From Heliopora coerulea (taxonomy: Eukaryota; Cnidaria; Anthozoa; Scleralcyonacea; Helioporidae): a stretch of DNA of 64,000 nucleotides. Position 1 is the first letter of the stretch. Each line of letters starts with the position of its first letter. The stretch covers positions 873,501 to 937,500 of the forward strand of contig JASJOG010000048.1 in the NCBI GenBank assembly GCA_030142905.1, given 5' to 3'. Positions 1 to 10,987 of the stretch are shown one piece after another. A program made the translations under genes and the position numbers. Below the pieces are notes generated by a model. The model had not been told where the DNA came from. It did not search any database and saw only the letters and a program-made list of their open reading frames with translations.

Positions 1-1803
1 CAAAACGTTTGGTGAGAATAACCTTTAACGGTTTAATAAATGATAAGAGATCCATTCTGACAATTCTACTGCTTATCAATGGATGTTCATAGCAAGACCT
101 TGCATTAATTGCGATCTTGAGATATTTCGAGTCGTTTTCCAATCAAACTTTCACTCATTTTGCTTTAAAGAAAGATATTTTATTAGATGGCCAGGGTTTC
201 CGTCTTAAAATTGGATCAATCTCAAAGGTTACCGGTCGGATATCAGCATCACGGACAGCTCATGAATGAAATATTTTTTTGTTATTTTTTGTCTTAAAAA
301 ACTGATAAGTTCTAAATTATCTCAAATTTGGTTAAAAATGTCTATTAGAAGTGCAATGAAGAAGATTTATGCTAAGTATTCATCCGGAGGTACAACACTT
401 TGTTGACGAAGATGAAACGAATTACGAAACGGACGAAATAAACAAAGAAAACATGAAGGAGTTCTCCATTTTTATCGCTGACCAATTAAAAATCGGAAAA
501 TACAAAACATAAAACAAAATACAAAAAGCAAACCTTGTGCAAGTTTTGTCGAAAGAAGAACGAGAAGAGGGAAGTAAAAGACGCACTTTTTCCACGGTAA
601 AACATCAATAAAAAAGAAAAATGGCGCACAAACATGCAACTCTTGCGTATTTTCAACTAAGCATTCAGTGGCACCTCAATCAGCCCTCGAAATTTTCGAC
701 GGCAAAAGGCAATTGCCGCCGATAATGCCGCCGATAATGCCGCCGAAAATGAAATTATCGACGGCAATTTTTTGCCGTCCAAGATTTTTGTGCTTATTGC
801 CTACTGAATCTCATCAATTCTTCTAAGAAACTCAAGTGCTATGTTATGAACAAATGATTATCTACAGATTTCCTGAACTTTATTCTTCATCATTGCTAGA
901 CGATAATAAGTGTTTTCATGGCAACGTTAAATACCGTTGTTTACTAACAAATGGATGTTACGTATTGCCTTACATAAAGTACTGACGATGAGTACTGAGA
1001 AAAGGAATCCACAACTATTGAGACGATTGACCCAAATTTGCTTCCTGATTCTCATTCTGATTCTGAATCAGAATCTCAAACAGACGAGGATTAATTAAAA
1101 TGGACTGATGTTTGTTCAATGACATTGTTCTTTTTACTTGCGTATTTGTTAGTGATAACAACGTTTAGTACGACTAGTTATATATTGAAATGGGAAAGTT
1201 TTGAGTTTGTTTTTTTATTATTCAGCTGCTTACGACATATGTTTTAGAATTCTTCTTACAATAAACCCGAGGGAAAAAATTGCTGTCGAGTTGCCGCCGA
1301 ACTCTAAAATATCGACGGCAATTTTTTGCCGTCGAAGATTTAGAGAAATTTCGAGGGCTGCTCAATACAAAGGGTTCAACGGTAAAATTACACAACGACG
1401 ACTTTAAACTTTCTCGAGAGGTTTTAAAATCCTGATGAAAGCATTACTGGTCGAATACGGTAAAGGTCATCATGCACAAATCACTCTTGAAGGTGAAAAA
1501 GACTGAAGCGGACAACTGTTTTGCCGAAGGATAATTTGGTGACCAAAAACAAGTAGTTTTGCAGCGAGTTACCTGGTGGCTGTTTACCTTGCATTTTTGT
1601 TTCGAGCCAAAAATACATCCTAACGTCTTCAGTGGGGCGACATTTAATAAGGAAAAAATCCTGATTAAGGCGATGAAATCTTTGTGTGGAAAGAGGAGAA
1701 AGCATCCAAAGACTGTCAAGGCCTGGACAACTCTTCTGGACGATGAGTGTGCCATCCCACTTCTCAAGCAATTGACAATGAACGCTGTCCGCTTAAATAC
1801 TGC
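1..1803 (+). mobile_element. Crypton-like (DUF3504 tyrosine recombinase) relic, copy A
   Basis: The window opens inside this repeat. The order of its blocks matches other copies in the window: a non-coding head (caaaacgtttggtgagaata), an acidic N-terminal coding block near 370-600, then recombinase blocks after 1440. Conceptual translation near 1560-1720 gives the TWWLF and GDI-like blocks that I recognise from the DUF3504/Crypton tyrosine recombinases of cnidarian genomes. It is split by several frameshifts and stops and by the nested element at 681-1360. It stops abruptly at 1803, where copy B begins in the same orientation; the missing 3' part does not reappear after copy B, so this is truncation, not simple nesting. 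Family assignment is from motif memory. Confidence 0.65.
681..1360. mobile_element. Non-autonomous TIR element (hAT-like), nested in copy A
   Basis: The ends are inverted (CAGCCCTCGAAATTT at 681, AAATTTCGAGGGCTG ending at 1360). The subterminal parts repeat ATCGACGGCAATTTTTTGCCGTC-type palindromes on both sides. The insertion is flanked by a perfect 6-bp duplication CTCAAT (675-680 and 1361-1366). Removing it restores a site like the uninterrupted copies at 46100 and 31415. The 680 bp hold no transposase ORF. CAG termini suggest the hAT superfamily; a 6-bp duplication is shorter than the usual 8 bp, so the class is tentative. Confidence 0.75.
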
Positions 1804-2399
1804 ACTAGAAATACGTTAACGCAACAAACCCTCGCCCACCCTTCCAATATATCTCTCGAGAATCCAAGTAACATTGATAATTTTTCAAAGTTATCAAAAA
1901 GACAAATCGTCCTTACTATAACTGGAAGAGGTAATGCAATAAAAAAACCACAATATTTGGACACAAATATTAACAACCCAAACTGGAAATTATTTTACAT
2001 TCAAACTACTTGTTGTCATATTTACTTTTAAAACTTCTATTCTGTTTTATTAAAACAAAACGTTTGGTGAGAATAACCTTTAACGGTTTAATAAATGATA
2101 AGAGATTCATTCTTGCAATTCTACTGCTTATCAATGGATGTTCATAGCAAGACCTTGCATTAATTGCGATCTTGAGATATTTCGAGTCGTTTTCCAATCA
2201 AACTTTTCACTCATTTTTACTTTAAAGAAAGATATTTTATTAGATGGCCAGGGTTTCCATCTTAAAATTGGATCAATCTCAAAGGTTACCGGTCGGATAT
2301 CAGTATCACGGACAGCTCATGAGTGAAATTTTTTTTTGTCATTTTTTGTCATAAAAAACTGATAAATTCTATATTATCTCAAAGTTGGTTGCAAGCATT

Positions 2400-2995
2400 A
2401 TGATGAAAGCATTACTGGTCGAATACTGTAAAGGTCATCATGCACAAATCACTCTTGATGGTGAGAAAGACTGAAGCGGACAACTGTTTTGCCGAAGGAT
2501 AATTTGGTGACCAAAAAGAAGTAGCTTTGTAGTGAGTTACCTGGTGGGTGTTTACCTTGCATTTTTGTTTCGAGCCAAAAATACATCCTAACGTCTTCAG
2601 TGGGGCGACATTTCATAGGGAAAAAAAATCCTGATTAAGGCGATGAAATCTTTGTGTGGAAAGCGGAGAAAGCATCCAAAGACTGTCAAGGCCTGGACAA
2701 CTCTTCTGGACGATGAGTGTGTCATCCCACTTCTCAAGCAATTGACCATGAACGCTGTCCGGTTAAATACTGCAAAATGTCCAAAGTAATGAACCAGAAT
2801 CTTCATTCTACTTTACCAATAAACACCAGCAAAATCCAGGCGATAATATTTTGTACAAAATGTCTCCCTTAGGGAAGAATGAAGTCGGGAGGAAGCTACT
2901 TTTCAAAGCTGTTCAAAACAATTCCGTTCGCAGAACTTGTATTTCAAAGCTACTTGATTCAGACGTACCTGTGATTGTGTAGCTCAGGTACAAAT
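2400..2995 (+). pseudogene. Tyrosine-recombinase C-terminal remnant (DUF3504/Crypton type)
   Basis: In shifting frames this stretch gives blocks typical of the catalytic region. There is a WW-containing helix with FRAK where the first catalytic arginine block lies (near 2540-2580). A GDNILYKMSPLGKNEVG block lies at about 2840-2890, and an NNSVRRTCISKLLDSDVP block at about 2918-2975, which matches the HxxR box region. The histidine position is S/N here. At least two frameshifts separate the blocks, so it cannot be expressed. Function (DNA strand exchange for transposition) follows from the family only. Confidence 0.6.
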
Positions 2996-3574
2996 CGGCA
3001 TCTATTCAACTTCAGCGAAGAATGTCGTTTTAATACACTTGGTCGGTTGGCAAATGTCCTGACAAGCAAGCGAGTTCCCATACGTCTTTTGTTCACATAA
3101 ATCAGAAAGAACCAAGACAAAACGTTGCTGCAAAAAAACAGTCGGCAAATGCATATTCCAAGGAGCTAAGTTTGAGAACTGCTCTTTCAAGTCATAAATT
3201 GTCCAGTTAATAAGGTAGCCCTCAAAAGCGAAATCAGCCGCAGGCACCAAGAAAGCCATTTCCTTTCCCGGTCTTAAATCATTTACTGGCTTCAGTGTTC
3301 AAATAATGTAAACAACTTGCGAGAGATCCATACAAGGGAAAAAAGAACGAGACCAAATCGATTTGCTTGAATGAGGTACCTAAGTATGGTTTGTTCAACA
3401 ACATACCAGTCCCCGAGCTTGCACAAGGCATTTTTGAGTGACCGGAATCCATGGATGTATATATATATATATATATCCATGTATATACGCACACAAAGAT
3501 ACATACACAAAGCGAAAATTTTTCTCCCTAGTCACCACGCGTGTAAAAGGACTCCACGCACGTCGAGATTAGTA

Positions 3575-3607
3575 CCCTCGCACCGCGCTTCGCGCGGTGG
3601 GCGAGGG
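3575..3607. repeat. GC-rich hairpin (CCCTCGC-ACCGCGC-TTC-GCGCGGT)
   Basis: A strong stem-loop in an AT-rich setting. The inner arms ACCGCGC/GCGCGGT are perfect with a TTC loop, and the outer arms CCCTCGC/GCGAGGG are perfect with a two-base bulge. The same motif closes the tail modules at 50114-50147, about 52122-52157 and about 52241-52280. It probably marks the 3' end of the Crypton-like family or of a companion element. Confidence 0.8.
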
Positions 3608-4290
3608 GATAAAGCATGAATAAAGCTTTAGAAAATAAGTCCAGAACTCTTAATGGTAAATAATTCTCATTTGTATTACCAGCAGTTGCCACTTCATGTA
3701 TAATTGTATGTAATCACTGCTTAGTTACCAAGAAATATTCCTTGTTCCGCATTCCTAGGGAGGCAAGTGGCCCCCTAGCCCCCTCTGCGGACGCCTATGC
3801 TGATGGAGGGCTTTCGCTCGAAACGTTAGTACCTTGTTCAGTGCCTACACAGCTCTCCATCTTTCCTACTGAAAATTTTGTCACGTGAACTGAACGACAT
3901 GAGAAAGGGCACGTGTTAATGTCTGCTGTTGGAGTTAATCTCGTAACTCAATGCCATAATTTCGTTGGCTGTTGCTTGATCCATCATCGGTATCAGAGCT
4001 CAAGTGAAAATTTTGGTCCGTTGCTTGTGGCAAACATCCTTTACACTACAGAACTCAATCACCGCCAATGTACATCTCAAGTGAAGGTTATAAAAGTGGC
4101 TTAGTCGAGGCCTGTTGGAAAGTCTGTGGTTAATTCACCATCGGATATAGATGGAGCTTAACTGATAGAAGGGCTCTTAGAAATATAAATAATGACTAAT
4201 TTTTGATAAAAGAATAATGCATTAATTGACGATATCATCATTTTCTTGGCAAAATTTGCCCATGATTTACCAGAAAACCTCCAACTTAGG
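3608..4290. other. Unassigned stretch with a hammerhead-like core
   Basis: No gene is seen. At 3800-3825 a CTGATGG...CTCGAAACG arrangement resembles a decayed hammerhead/PLE terminal core, with the last base of CTGATGA changed. A 63-codon ORF at 3913-4104 has no recognisable features. Confidence 0.35.
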
Positions 4291-4469
4291 GTTGTCCGGT
4301 TTGACTCTACCAAGCATGGCAGGTTTTCTCCGGGTATTCCTCCAGTACTAACGTTAACACTGGACACATTACGGGTGGCCCTTACTGGACCTCTAGTGAG
4401 AACAGCTTATCTGCTGTAGTTGGTTTGGTTATCCGGCATAAATAAAGACACTTTACCTATTTTACTTTA
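4291..4469 (+). repeat. 5'-truncated copy of the SINE seen whole at 36078-36362
   Basis: It shares the body (GTTGTCC.GTTTGACTCTACCAAGCAT ... GGTGGCCCTTACTGGACCTC ... AATAAAG.CACTTTAC) with the full SINE at 36.1-36.4 kb but lacks the tRNA-like head. The 3' tail is CTTTAC-type repeats, as in the full copy. Confidence 0.8.
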
Positions 4470-7400
4470 GAGATGCCTTTAAGATGGGAATATCTTCAGG
4501 TCATCCTCTGAGGGGCAGCTGTGAAACTGTTTAATGTAAGACCACTTTGATTAACAGGCCTGTACTGTTACTCTCTCCAGCAAAATTTCTTTTCATTAGT
4601 TTTAGTGAGAAAGAAAAGCTTGAAATTTAAAATTAAAATACTGATTATATGCGATAGATAGTGTGGTGAATGGTTATCAAACAATGCGTATTGAGATTAA
4701 GGATTTAATGGTTCGACTCATTGGTTGAAACGATGAATTGTGAGTGAGTCATGAAATATTGTGGCAGTCAACCGTTTGAATCAGTGAAAATGTCTCCCTA
4801 GAGGCTAGAATCCTTGTCTGCTGCAAATAATAATAAAAATAAAACTAGTGTTAGGGCATTTTAACTTCTTTTGTTTTTTTTTAACCTTGGGACAACTAGA
4901 CAAAGGCTCTGTTTATGCTGAATATCAGCAAATAATTATTATGGTTAACGTATGGACTAGTTTATTTGACTAAGATTTATTCGAATGTAAGCAGGAATTT
5001 GCAAGAGAAAACTCATTTTATACATGCGAGAAATTCTACATACATCCGAAAGTCGACAAAAAAGTCAGGAATGAAACTCATCAAGCACCAGTCAATTGTC
5101 ATTATGAATGCATGGATCAACTAATTGTCCATCTCTTTAGCCGTTTTCTGCCAAATCCTTGAAATAACTCTTGGTGTCAGAAGCTTAAGATGGTGATTTG
5201 CTGATATTGTGAGTGAATATACAAAACAATACAAAATCCTCAATTTTGAATTCGAATCCTTGTCGCTAATTAACATTCTTTGTTTATTTATGCTGATACT
5301 CTTGAATAAATTGTTTCGCTTCGTTAAACTTGCCGTTAATATGTTAGGTATTTTAAAAGTAGCATTGTGATTATTTGCATTAATCTTCTGCCAACGAGCC
5401 AGTGAACGGATCACATCAACCACAAGCAAGGCGGTTAGAAGTGAAACACTGAAGAAACAAGACCAAAGGTAAATAGGCAGATTAAACGTAACACAAAACG
5501 TACAGTCCCTTTGTAAAATAGCATCTTATTTTGGAAAATTTTGATTAATTTGAGTTTTTATTGCCGTTAACTGTTTTTATAAGTGAGTAACGACATCTGA
5601 CATGAATCTCAAGTAACATGGATCAATGAAATTGTTTGAATATCCGTCGGGATCTTGAGATAATGTAAAAAGGATTGAGTTATGAACTAGGAGGGAATAT
5701 CATGAATAGTTATCAGTGGGCTCAAATTCTGAGCTAATTTTGTGGTGAAGTCAATATCTAAAGCCTAACGGTCATTCTTAGTTCCAATTTGAAATTACTC
5801 AGACTTGCCTGTCATCTCTTCGTTTTTGTTCAGGAGTCATCTCAAAAAAGTCGACATTTATTTTAAACAACCGAAGGTAAGGTGTCTTTATTTTATAACT
5901 TTTGGTGGTTGAAGTTGCAAGTTGAATTGAAATTAGGAGTTCAAATTTCTTAAATTTGTTTTCCACACCCAAAATATAGGCCAATGAGATTGTGAATATG
6001 CCGATGGCGTAGGAAGCTTGTTAAACTTAGGAGGCAGGAACAAACTTTTAGTTCATGGTGGGCGCTTTTATAAAAATATTTTCATTGCCTATATTGCTGA
6101 CAATACTGGGACAATACTTGCAGTCAAACTTCTATAGTAAAACACATTTCATGTTTTCGAGAAAAGAATATTTTGGTAGATTACTAATTTGTGAATTAAA
6201 AGACCAAATACAATCATAAAATACCTTAGCTTTTCTAACTGTTATGAAGGTTACTAAAAGTGACCAAACATTTATCCCAAGTTTCAACGGCATCTCCGTG
6301 CAATTCTAAATTATAGTAAAGTATCAACCATCGTTAAAATATGTGCAGTACATTAGATTTTTAAAGATTTTATATTTTAACTTTAAAATGCAAATACTTG
6401 CGATGGGAAAAATTGAAAAACACTTTACATAGTGTTACCTATCTGTTTTAAGGGGGGCCGGATGATATTGCAACTACCCTAAAATAGAATGTTAGGGGGC
6501 CTTGTCCACCGTGCCCCCCCTGCTTCCTATGCCACTGGAATACGCACAAAGCAAGCCGGGGGGTGACGAGGTAAAGCTAAGTTGGCGGGGTGGCGTCTCT
6601 AAAAGCTCGAAAAGGAGGAGCCACGAGCAGCAAAGAAAATACTCTCAGGGGCAGGGGGAGACCGACAAGAAGGTCCTTGAGATCAAGTAGCGTTGACACA
6701 CCTGGGGATTTTACCCAAGATCTAGGGATTTTGTGGTTTTTACTTTCGAAAGATCTAGGGAAGTTTTGCCAAAATCTGGGGAAATTTTACTAGACTATAG
6801 GAAGATTTCACTTTTCGAAGACTTTTTCACTTTTTAACTAGTATCATGATTGCAAATGACAAAATCATTTGCCACAGTGCTTTGACAAAAGAGAAGAGTG
6901 GCTCATATTTAGCCCTCCCACTTTTGACAGGGTGAAGACAGCTGTTTTGTGCTTGTGTTGTTTTGTTTCATTTGTTTTTTATCGTTGGCGCACCGGTGAA
7001 CATGGGCTTTTTCTACGTGTGTTGTGAAGAAATGTGACATCACGCGCCCATGTTATGCCGCGGGCCAATAGGTAAAAAGACATCACATATAATTTTGTTC
7101 AGGGACAAAATTTACATTACTTTTTGTTTTCCCATATTACACAGTCACTTCTGTCTAACATCTGGCGTTTGAGTGCATGATTGGAATATTGGATGGATGG
7201 TTAATAGTTATGTAACTTATGTGTGATTTAATGGAATTTAATGGCTAATAATTTAATGGTTATGTTTAATTTAAAGAGATTAAGCACGTGTATAGATTCG
7301 ACGTTCATTTTATATTGTAATTTCATTAGAAATTAAGTTTTTGAATGCAAGTCACAGACTCAGCACATTCTTTTATATGTCGATGAACTGGGGAGGGCCT

Positions 7401-8814
7401 GGATCCCTAGGATAATGACACGTTTTTGCAAGTGAATTAGTTATTTACCGATTGCAAAGGTTGAAGTTACCATTTTCAAGACTCTCCAGCTACTTAGTTC
7501 AGTGCGAAACAATGTTATAGGCCAAATTGAATTCGTTTTTTGTGCCTGGGGTATTTTCAGTCAAATCTGGGGATTCGTAAAACTTCCGAATTATAACGCT
7601 GCTTTTTTCCCAACCAGTAATGTACAAAAATGGAATTCAACAAAGCGGGCGGATGGCGCTGGAAGACATCCATATGGAATGTGGGACAATTTGGTAATTT
7701 TTTGACGACCGACTAGTCGCGTACGATGCACATTTTTGTCACTGATTATGAAATGCAAAACTGAGCGCTTTACCTTACCCTTACCTTACCTTCACGAAAA
7801 CATTTTAGCAAACAATGAAGGTAACCTAATGGCAATGAGGATTTTATACTGCAGCAATTTAAAATTACGTGTATCACTCTGTGGTTTCCAACGTAGACAG
7901 CAATTCACAAACCGACTGACTACTGTTATGTATTTTGAAGTAGTCGGTGTATCAGAGATCGTCATGCTTTTCTGAGCCCATCGGACGTCTTGCCCGGCTT
8001 AGAATGTGGTTTTCTGCGTGTGCAAGCCACCGAGAGAGGCGGGAATAACGTGCTTCATCCATTAACCGACGCATGTCAGTTTCTCAAGCCAATTTCTTTT
8101 TGGATTAACTTCCAGGGCTGTTAACACGTGCGATTTTTTGCCTTGAGATTGACATCTTCGAGTATTTAACTTGAGATTGACATCTTGGAGCATCTTAGTG
8201 TTTAACTGACGAGAGCGTAGAAGACAAATTACAGCAAATCATAAGGGGATATCTTGCTGCATAAACTGTCACGAGTTTATCACATACACCAGGATGACAA
8301 TTGCAATTTGCAAAATCGCAGGTGTATGCGGCCCTTTAAGCTCCAGCGATGATCTTTCAGGATAAAACAACTGCATAGTATGGGCTTTAGATTACGTTCA
8401 CACCATGTATGAATACTTGAAAAACAACACGGAGTAACGACAAATACCATTCGAGTTCACGCGAAATTTGACTGAAAATATATCAGTAATTCTAGGTAGA
8501 CAGCTCGCCGGCATAAGAGTGAGTTTTACCTGTTGACGTTGTCTGTTTTTCTCTTGGCTCATCCTCAAGGAACGATCATAGCCTCAGAACACCGTGGACT
8601 CAGAGGTGATCCATCAAAGGGGTCTTCAAACAGTGAGGTGGTTGTATCATTCACATTTGCGTGCATTCACCTTTAAGATGTGCATCAGTCTTACTAAGCT
8701 GCTGGTACTTCAATATTGACATTAAAATAATTGACAATAAATTGACAATAAATTCTCAAAAAAGGTGTAAAAAAAATTCACACATTTTTCTTGTCCATTG
8801 TTTAGCACGCAAAA
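4470..8814. other. Long stretch without recognisable gene
   Basis: Only short ORFs (up to about 100 codons) without signal peptides, motifs or splice logic are present. Small oddities are a G/C-homopolymer patch near 6450-6530 and repeated CTAGGGATTTT-type phrases near 6705-6790. I see no RT, GIY-YIG or recombinase motifs on either strand. It may be intergenic or intronic host DNA. Confidence 0.5.
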
Positions 8815-9095
8815 AGATGCCATCTGCCTTTAGTATACCTAGGTATTTGTTGCCTTTATCCGACTCTAATTCTTCTATTATTTCTCCTGATGTTAGCTCA
8901 ATTCCACCTGTATTCACAATCTTACCTCATTCCATGGTAACATGTACACTTATTAACCCCTAATTCCATTCGAATATCTTTAGCAATGAAGATTCTGACG
9001 GTGTTTGTCAGCTTTTCTGCTTCTTTTTCGTCACTTCCATAGATTTTTAGATCGTCCATAAAGAGTAAGTGGTTGATCTTCTTCTGTTTCCCTAT
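8815..9095 (-). pseudogene. RLE-type LINE reverse-transcriptase fragment B (motif C)
   Basis: The minus-strand translation contains KINHLLFMDDLKIYG, near-identical to the motif C block of the longer RLE LINE at 15.4-15.5 kb (KINHLLFMDDLKSYG). After a frameshift comes a GGIELTSGEIIEEL...YLGILKADGI stretch that lines up with the next block of that element. It begins exactly where the 3' microsatellite tail of the APE LINE ends (about 9096), and its missing upstream part is fragment A at 13310-13860. The two fragments are halves of one older element split by the APE LINE insertion. Confidence 0.85.
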
Positions 9096-9269
9096 CATTA
9101 TTATTATTATTATTATCATTATCAACGATATTTTCCCAGGGAGCCTTCTCGCCGAAGCGGTTTTCAGTCGGGCCCTGCAACATAAAAGTAACATAAATGT
9201 TTTTACAATAGATGCTAATATACTAAAAACATAGATAAAAACATAAAATTAATTAAAATAAGAGCCATA

Positions 9270-9470
9270 TATATATATATATAAATTCGCTAGCGAATTT
9301 GCGCACGCTCACTAGTCTCTAGTTAGAGCACTCTGACATGGCTTAAATGTACCACATGTGTTGGACATTTGAGTTGCTTATATAATATAGGCTTCTCCAC
9401 CCTGCTTGTCAGCACTACACTGATGAGGCCCAGTAGGCCGAAACGGTTCCGTCTGTAGTTATATATATAT
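9270..9470 (+). mobile_element. Small ribozyme-bearing insert between two (AT)n runs
   Basis: About 200 bp flanked by (AT)n on both sides. It starts with a perfect 18-bp palindrome AAATTCGCTAGCGAATTT (9283-9300) and ends in a complete hammerhead ribozyme. It lies in the 3' UTR of the minus-strand LINE but reads on the plus strand. It resembles retrozyme-like or PLE-terminal hammerhead repeats of animals; which of the two I cannot decide. Confidence 0.6.
9414..9459 (+). ncRNA. Type I hammerhead self-cleaving ribozyme
   Basis: All conserved parts are present in order. Helix I is ACTACA (9414-9419) pairing with TGTAGT (9454-9459). The core CTGATGA is at 9420-9426. Helix II is GGCC/GGCC with loop CAGTA (9427-9439). 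GAAA is at 9440-9443. Helix III is the short A-C-G/C-G-U stem with loop GUUC, followed by the cleavage-site C at 9453. Every helix pairs without mismatch. Short helix III hammerheads like this are known from Penelope-like elements and metazoan retrozymes, where they process multimeric RNAs. Confidence 0.93.
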
Positions 9471-9487
9471 ATATAAATAGATAAAAA

Positions 9488-10150
9488 TTATAATTTAGAT
9501 TTAAAAGTGTGTAAAGTTTGAGAGTCCCTTGTGCTCTCTGATAACAAGTTCCATTCAACTGTGGCTTGATAAACAAATCTTTGTTCACCCCAGTTGGTCC
9601 TTACTTTAGATAAATATATATTGTTCCTTAATCTAGTATTATAGTTGTCAATACTGTTGTTCGGTCTAAAATTAAAATTAAAATTAAATTTAAGATTAAA
9701 ATTAGTCTCGCTATTTATATATTTATACATTGTAATGAGACGGTGAGATCTTCTGCATGTAAAGAGGGGCTTCAAGTCAAGAAGACTAAGAGCTTCAGTA
9801 GCGGAACTATGCTTTGGTTTATCTAAAATAACCTTTGCAGCTCTCTGTTCTACAAAGTTTGCAGGTTTGTCATTAAAGTGTCATTATTCTTGTCGCCCCA
9901 GACAATATCAGCATAATCAAACAAAGGGGCTACCAAACTCATATAGAGTGTTCGCCTCGCCTCTAACGGTAACAAATACTTGATTCTTCGTATCACTCCA
10001 ATTCTTTAATTAATCTCCTTACTAATTTCATCAGTATGATCGGCCCAAGTCATATGCTGATGAATAATAACGCCTAAGTACTTGAAAGACTCCACCCTTT
10101 CTAGTTGGACCTCTTCTACACAGACAGTTAAATTCCGAATATTACTATAC
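9488..10150 (-). pseudogene. APE LINE: C-terminal RT region
   Basis: The last ORF (9775-9488) gives the usual LINE C-terminal text (LRNNIYLSKVRTNWGEQRFVY...WNLLSES). Upstream to 10150, in shifted frames, come ERVESFKYLGVIIHQHMTW and the LYMSLVAPLFDYADIVWG block that follow the RT palm. It continues the RT of 10988-11980 across the palindromic insertion. Frameshifts and stops show it is dead. Confidence 0.8.
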
Positions 10151-10156
10151 TTTTCT

Positions 10157-10758
10157 AAATACGTTGATACCATGGTGATTGGTAATTTAAGATAAAGTAA
10201 GAGAAAATGAAGAGGAATATACGCACTAAAGAGGTATACACAGTTACCAAAGACTGTTGGATCGTTTAGTTCTTAAAAGAACTGTATGAAACTTAAAGAG
10301 GTAAAATTCTACGTAAAGAGTAAGCCTAAAGAATTAGAAATAAGCACGATGCATTTCGGCAGACAACTTATCAAGTGCTATACGTCTGCTAACTAAAGAA
10401 ACAAATCGCCTACTTATGTAGTCTTGTTTTCCAACTATCCCTATTTTGACCCTCCCACATACCGTCGGGTCGATGTCATCAGTTTTCTTTAGACTATATA
10501 AGCAGGTGGTTTGTTTCTTTAGTTAGCAGACGTATAGCACTTGATAAGTAGTCTGCCGAAATGCATCGTGCTTTTTTCTAATTCTTTAGGCTTACTCTTT
10601 ACGTAGAATTTTCCCTTTTTAAGTTTCATACAGTTCTTTTAAGAACTAAACGATCCAACAGTCTTTGGTAAATGTGTATACCTCTTTAGTGTGTGTATTC
10701 CTCTTCATTTTCTCTTACTTTATCTTAAATTACCAATCACCGTGGTATCAACGTATTT
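10157..10758. repeat. Palindromic insertion (about 259-bp inverted arms) in the APE LINE
   Basis: The left arm, 10157 to about 10415, and the right arm, about 10501-10758, are near-perfect reverse complements, starting AAATACGTTGATACC and ending GGTATCAACGTATTT. About 85 bp separate them. Each arm holds CACTTGATAAGT.GTCTGCCGAAATGC, which looks like a decayed hammerhead/PLE end. It interrupts the RT reading frame just after the degraded motif C region. I infer a PLE-type hairpin insertion from the other examples in this window; no coding part is left and no clear target duplication is seen. Confidence 0.7.
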
Positions 10759-10987
10759 AAAAGCTGTGTTTAAATTTGTTACTACGACAAAATCGCTGTT
10801 TTATTCCTACACTTCCTTGAACGATTTCTCCCAAACATCATGAACTTTGACTTAACGATGTTTAAAGCCAGGAGATTGAAGTTAAACCAATGTGCTAAAT
10901 TCATCCAATCTTCATTTACCTCGTTCTGAATCTCTGTTATTATCGGCATGCATTACCACGTCACAGTTTTTTAAAGCTGACGGAAGA

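Larger units (their letters stand above)
1804..3607 (+). mobile_element. Crypton-like relic, copy B, with internal deletion and tail
   Basis: It starts at the conserved 5' end ACTAGAAATACG and runs through the head block (2057-2390). It then jumps at about 2393 directly to the GCATTACTGGTCGAATAC block, so the N-terminal coding part is deleted. The recombinase C-terminal blocks follow, then the 3' non-coding part ending CCGGAATCCATGGA with a (TA)n run at about 3459-3475. After that comes a tail module (3510-3607) shared with the 32.5, 47.3 and 52.1 kb regions, which ends in a GC-rich hairpin. No TIRs are seen, as expected for Cryptons. Confidence 0.65.
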
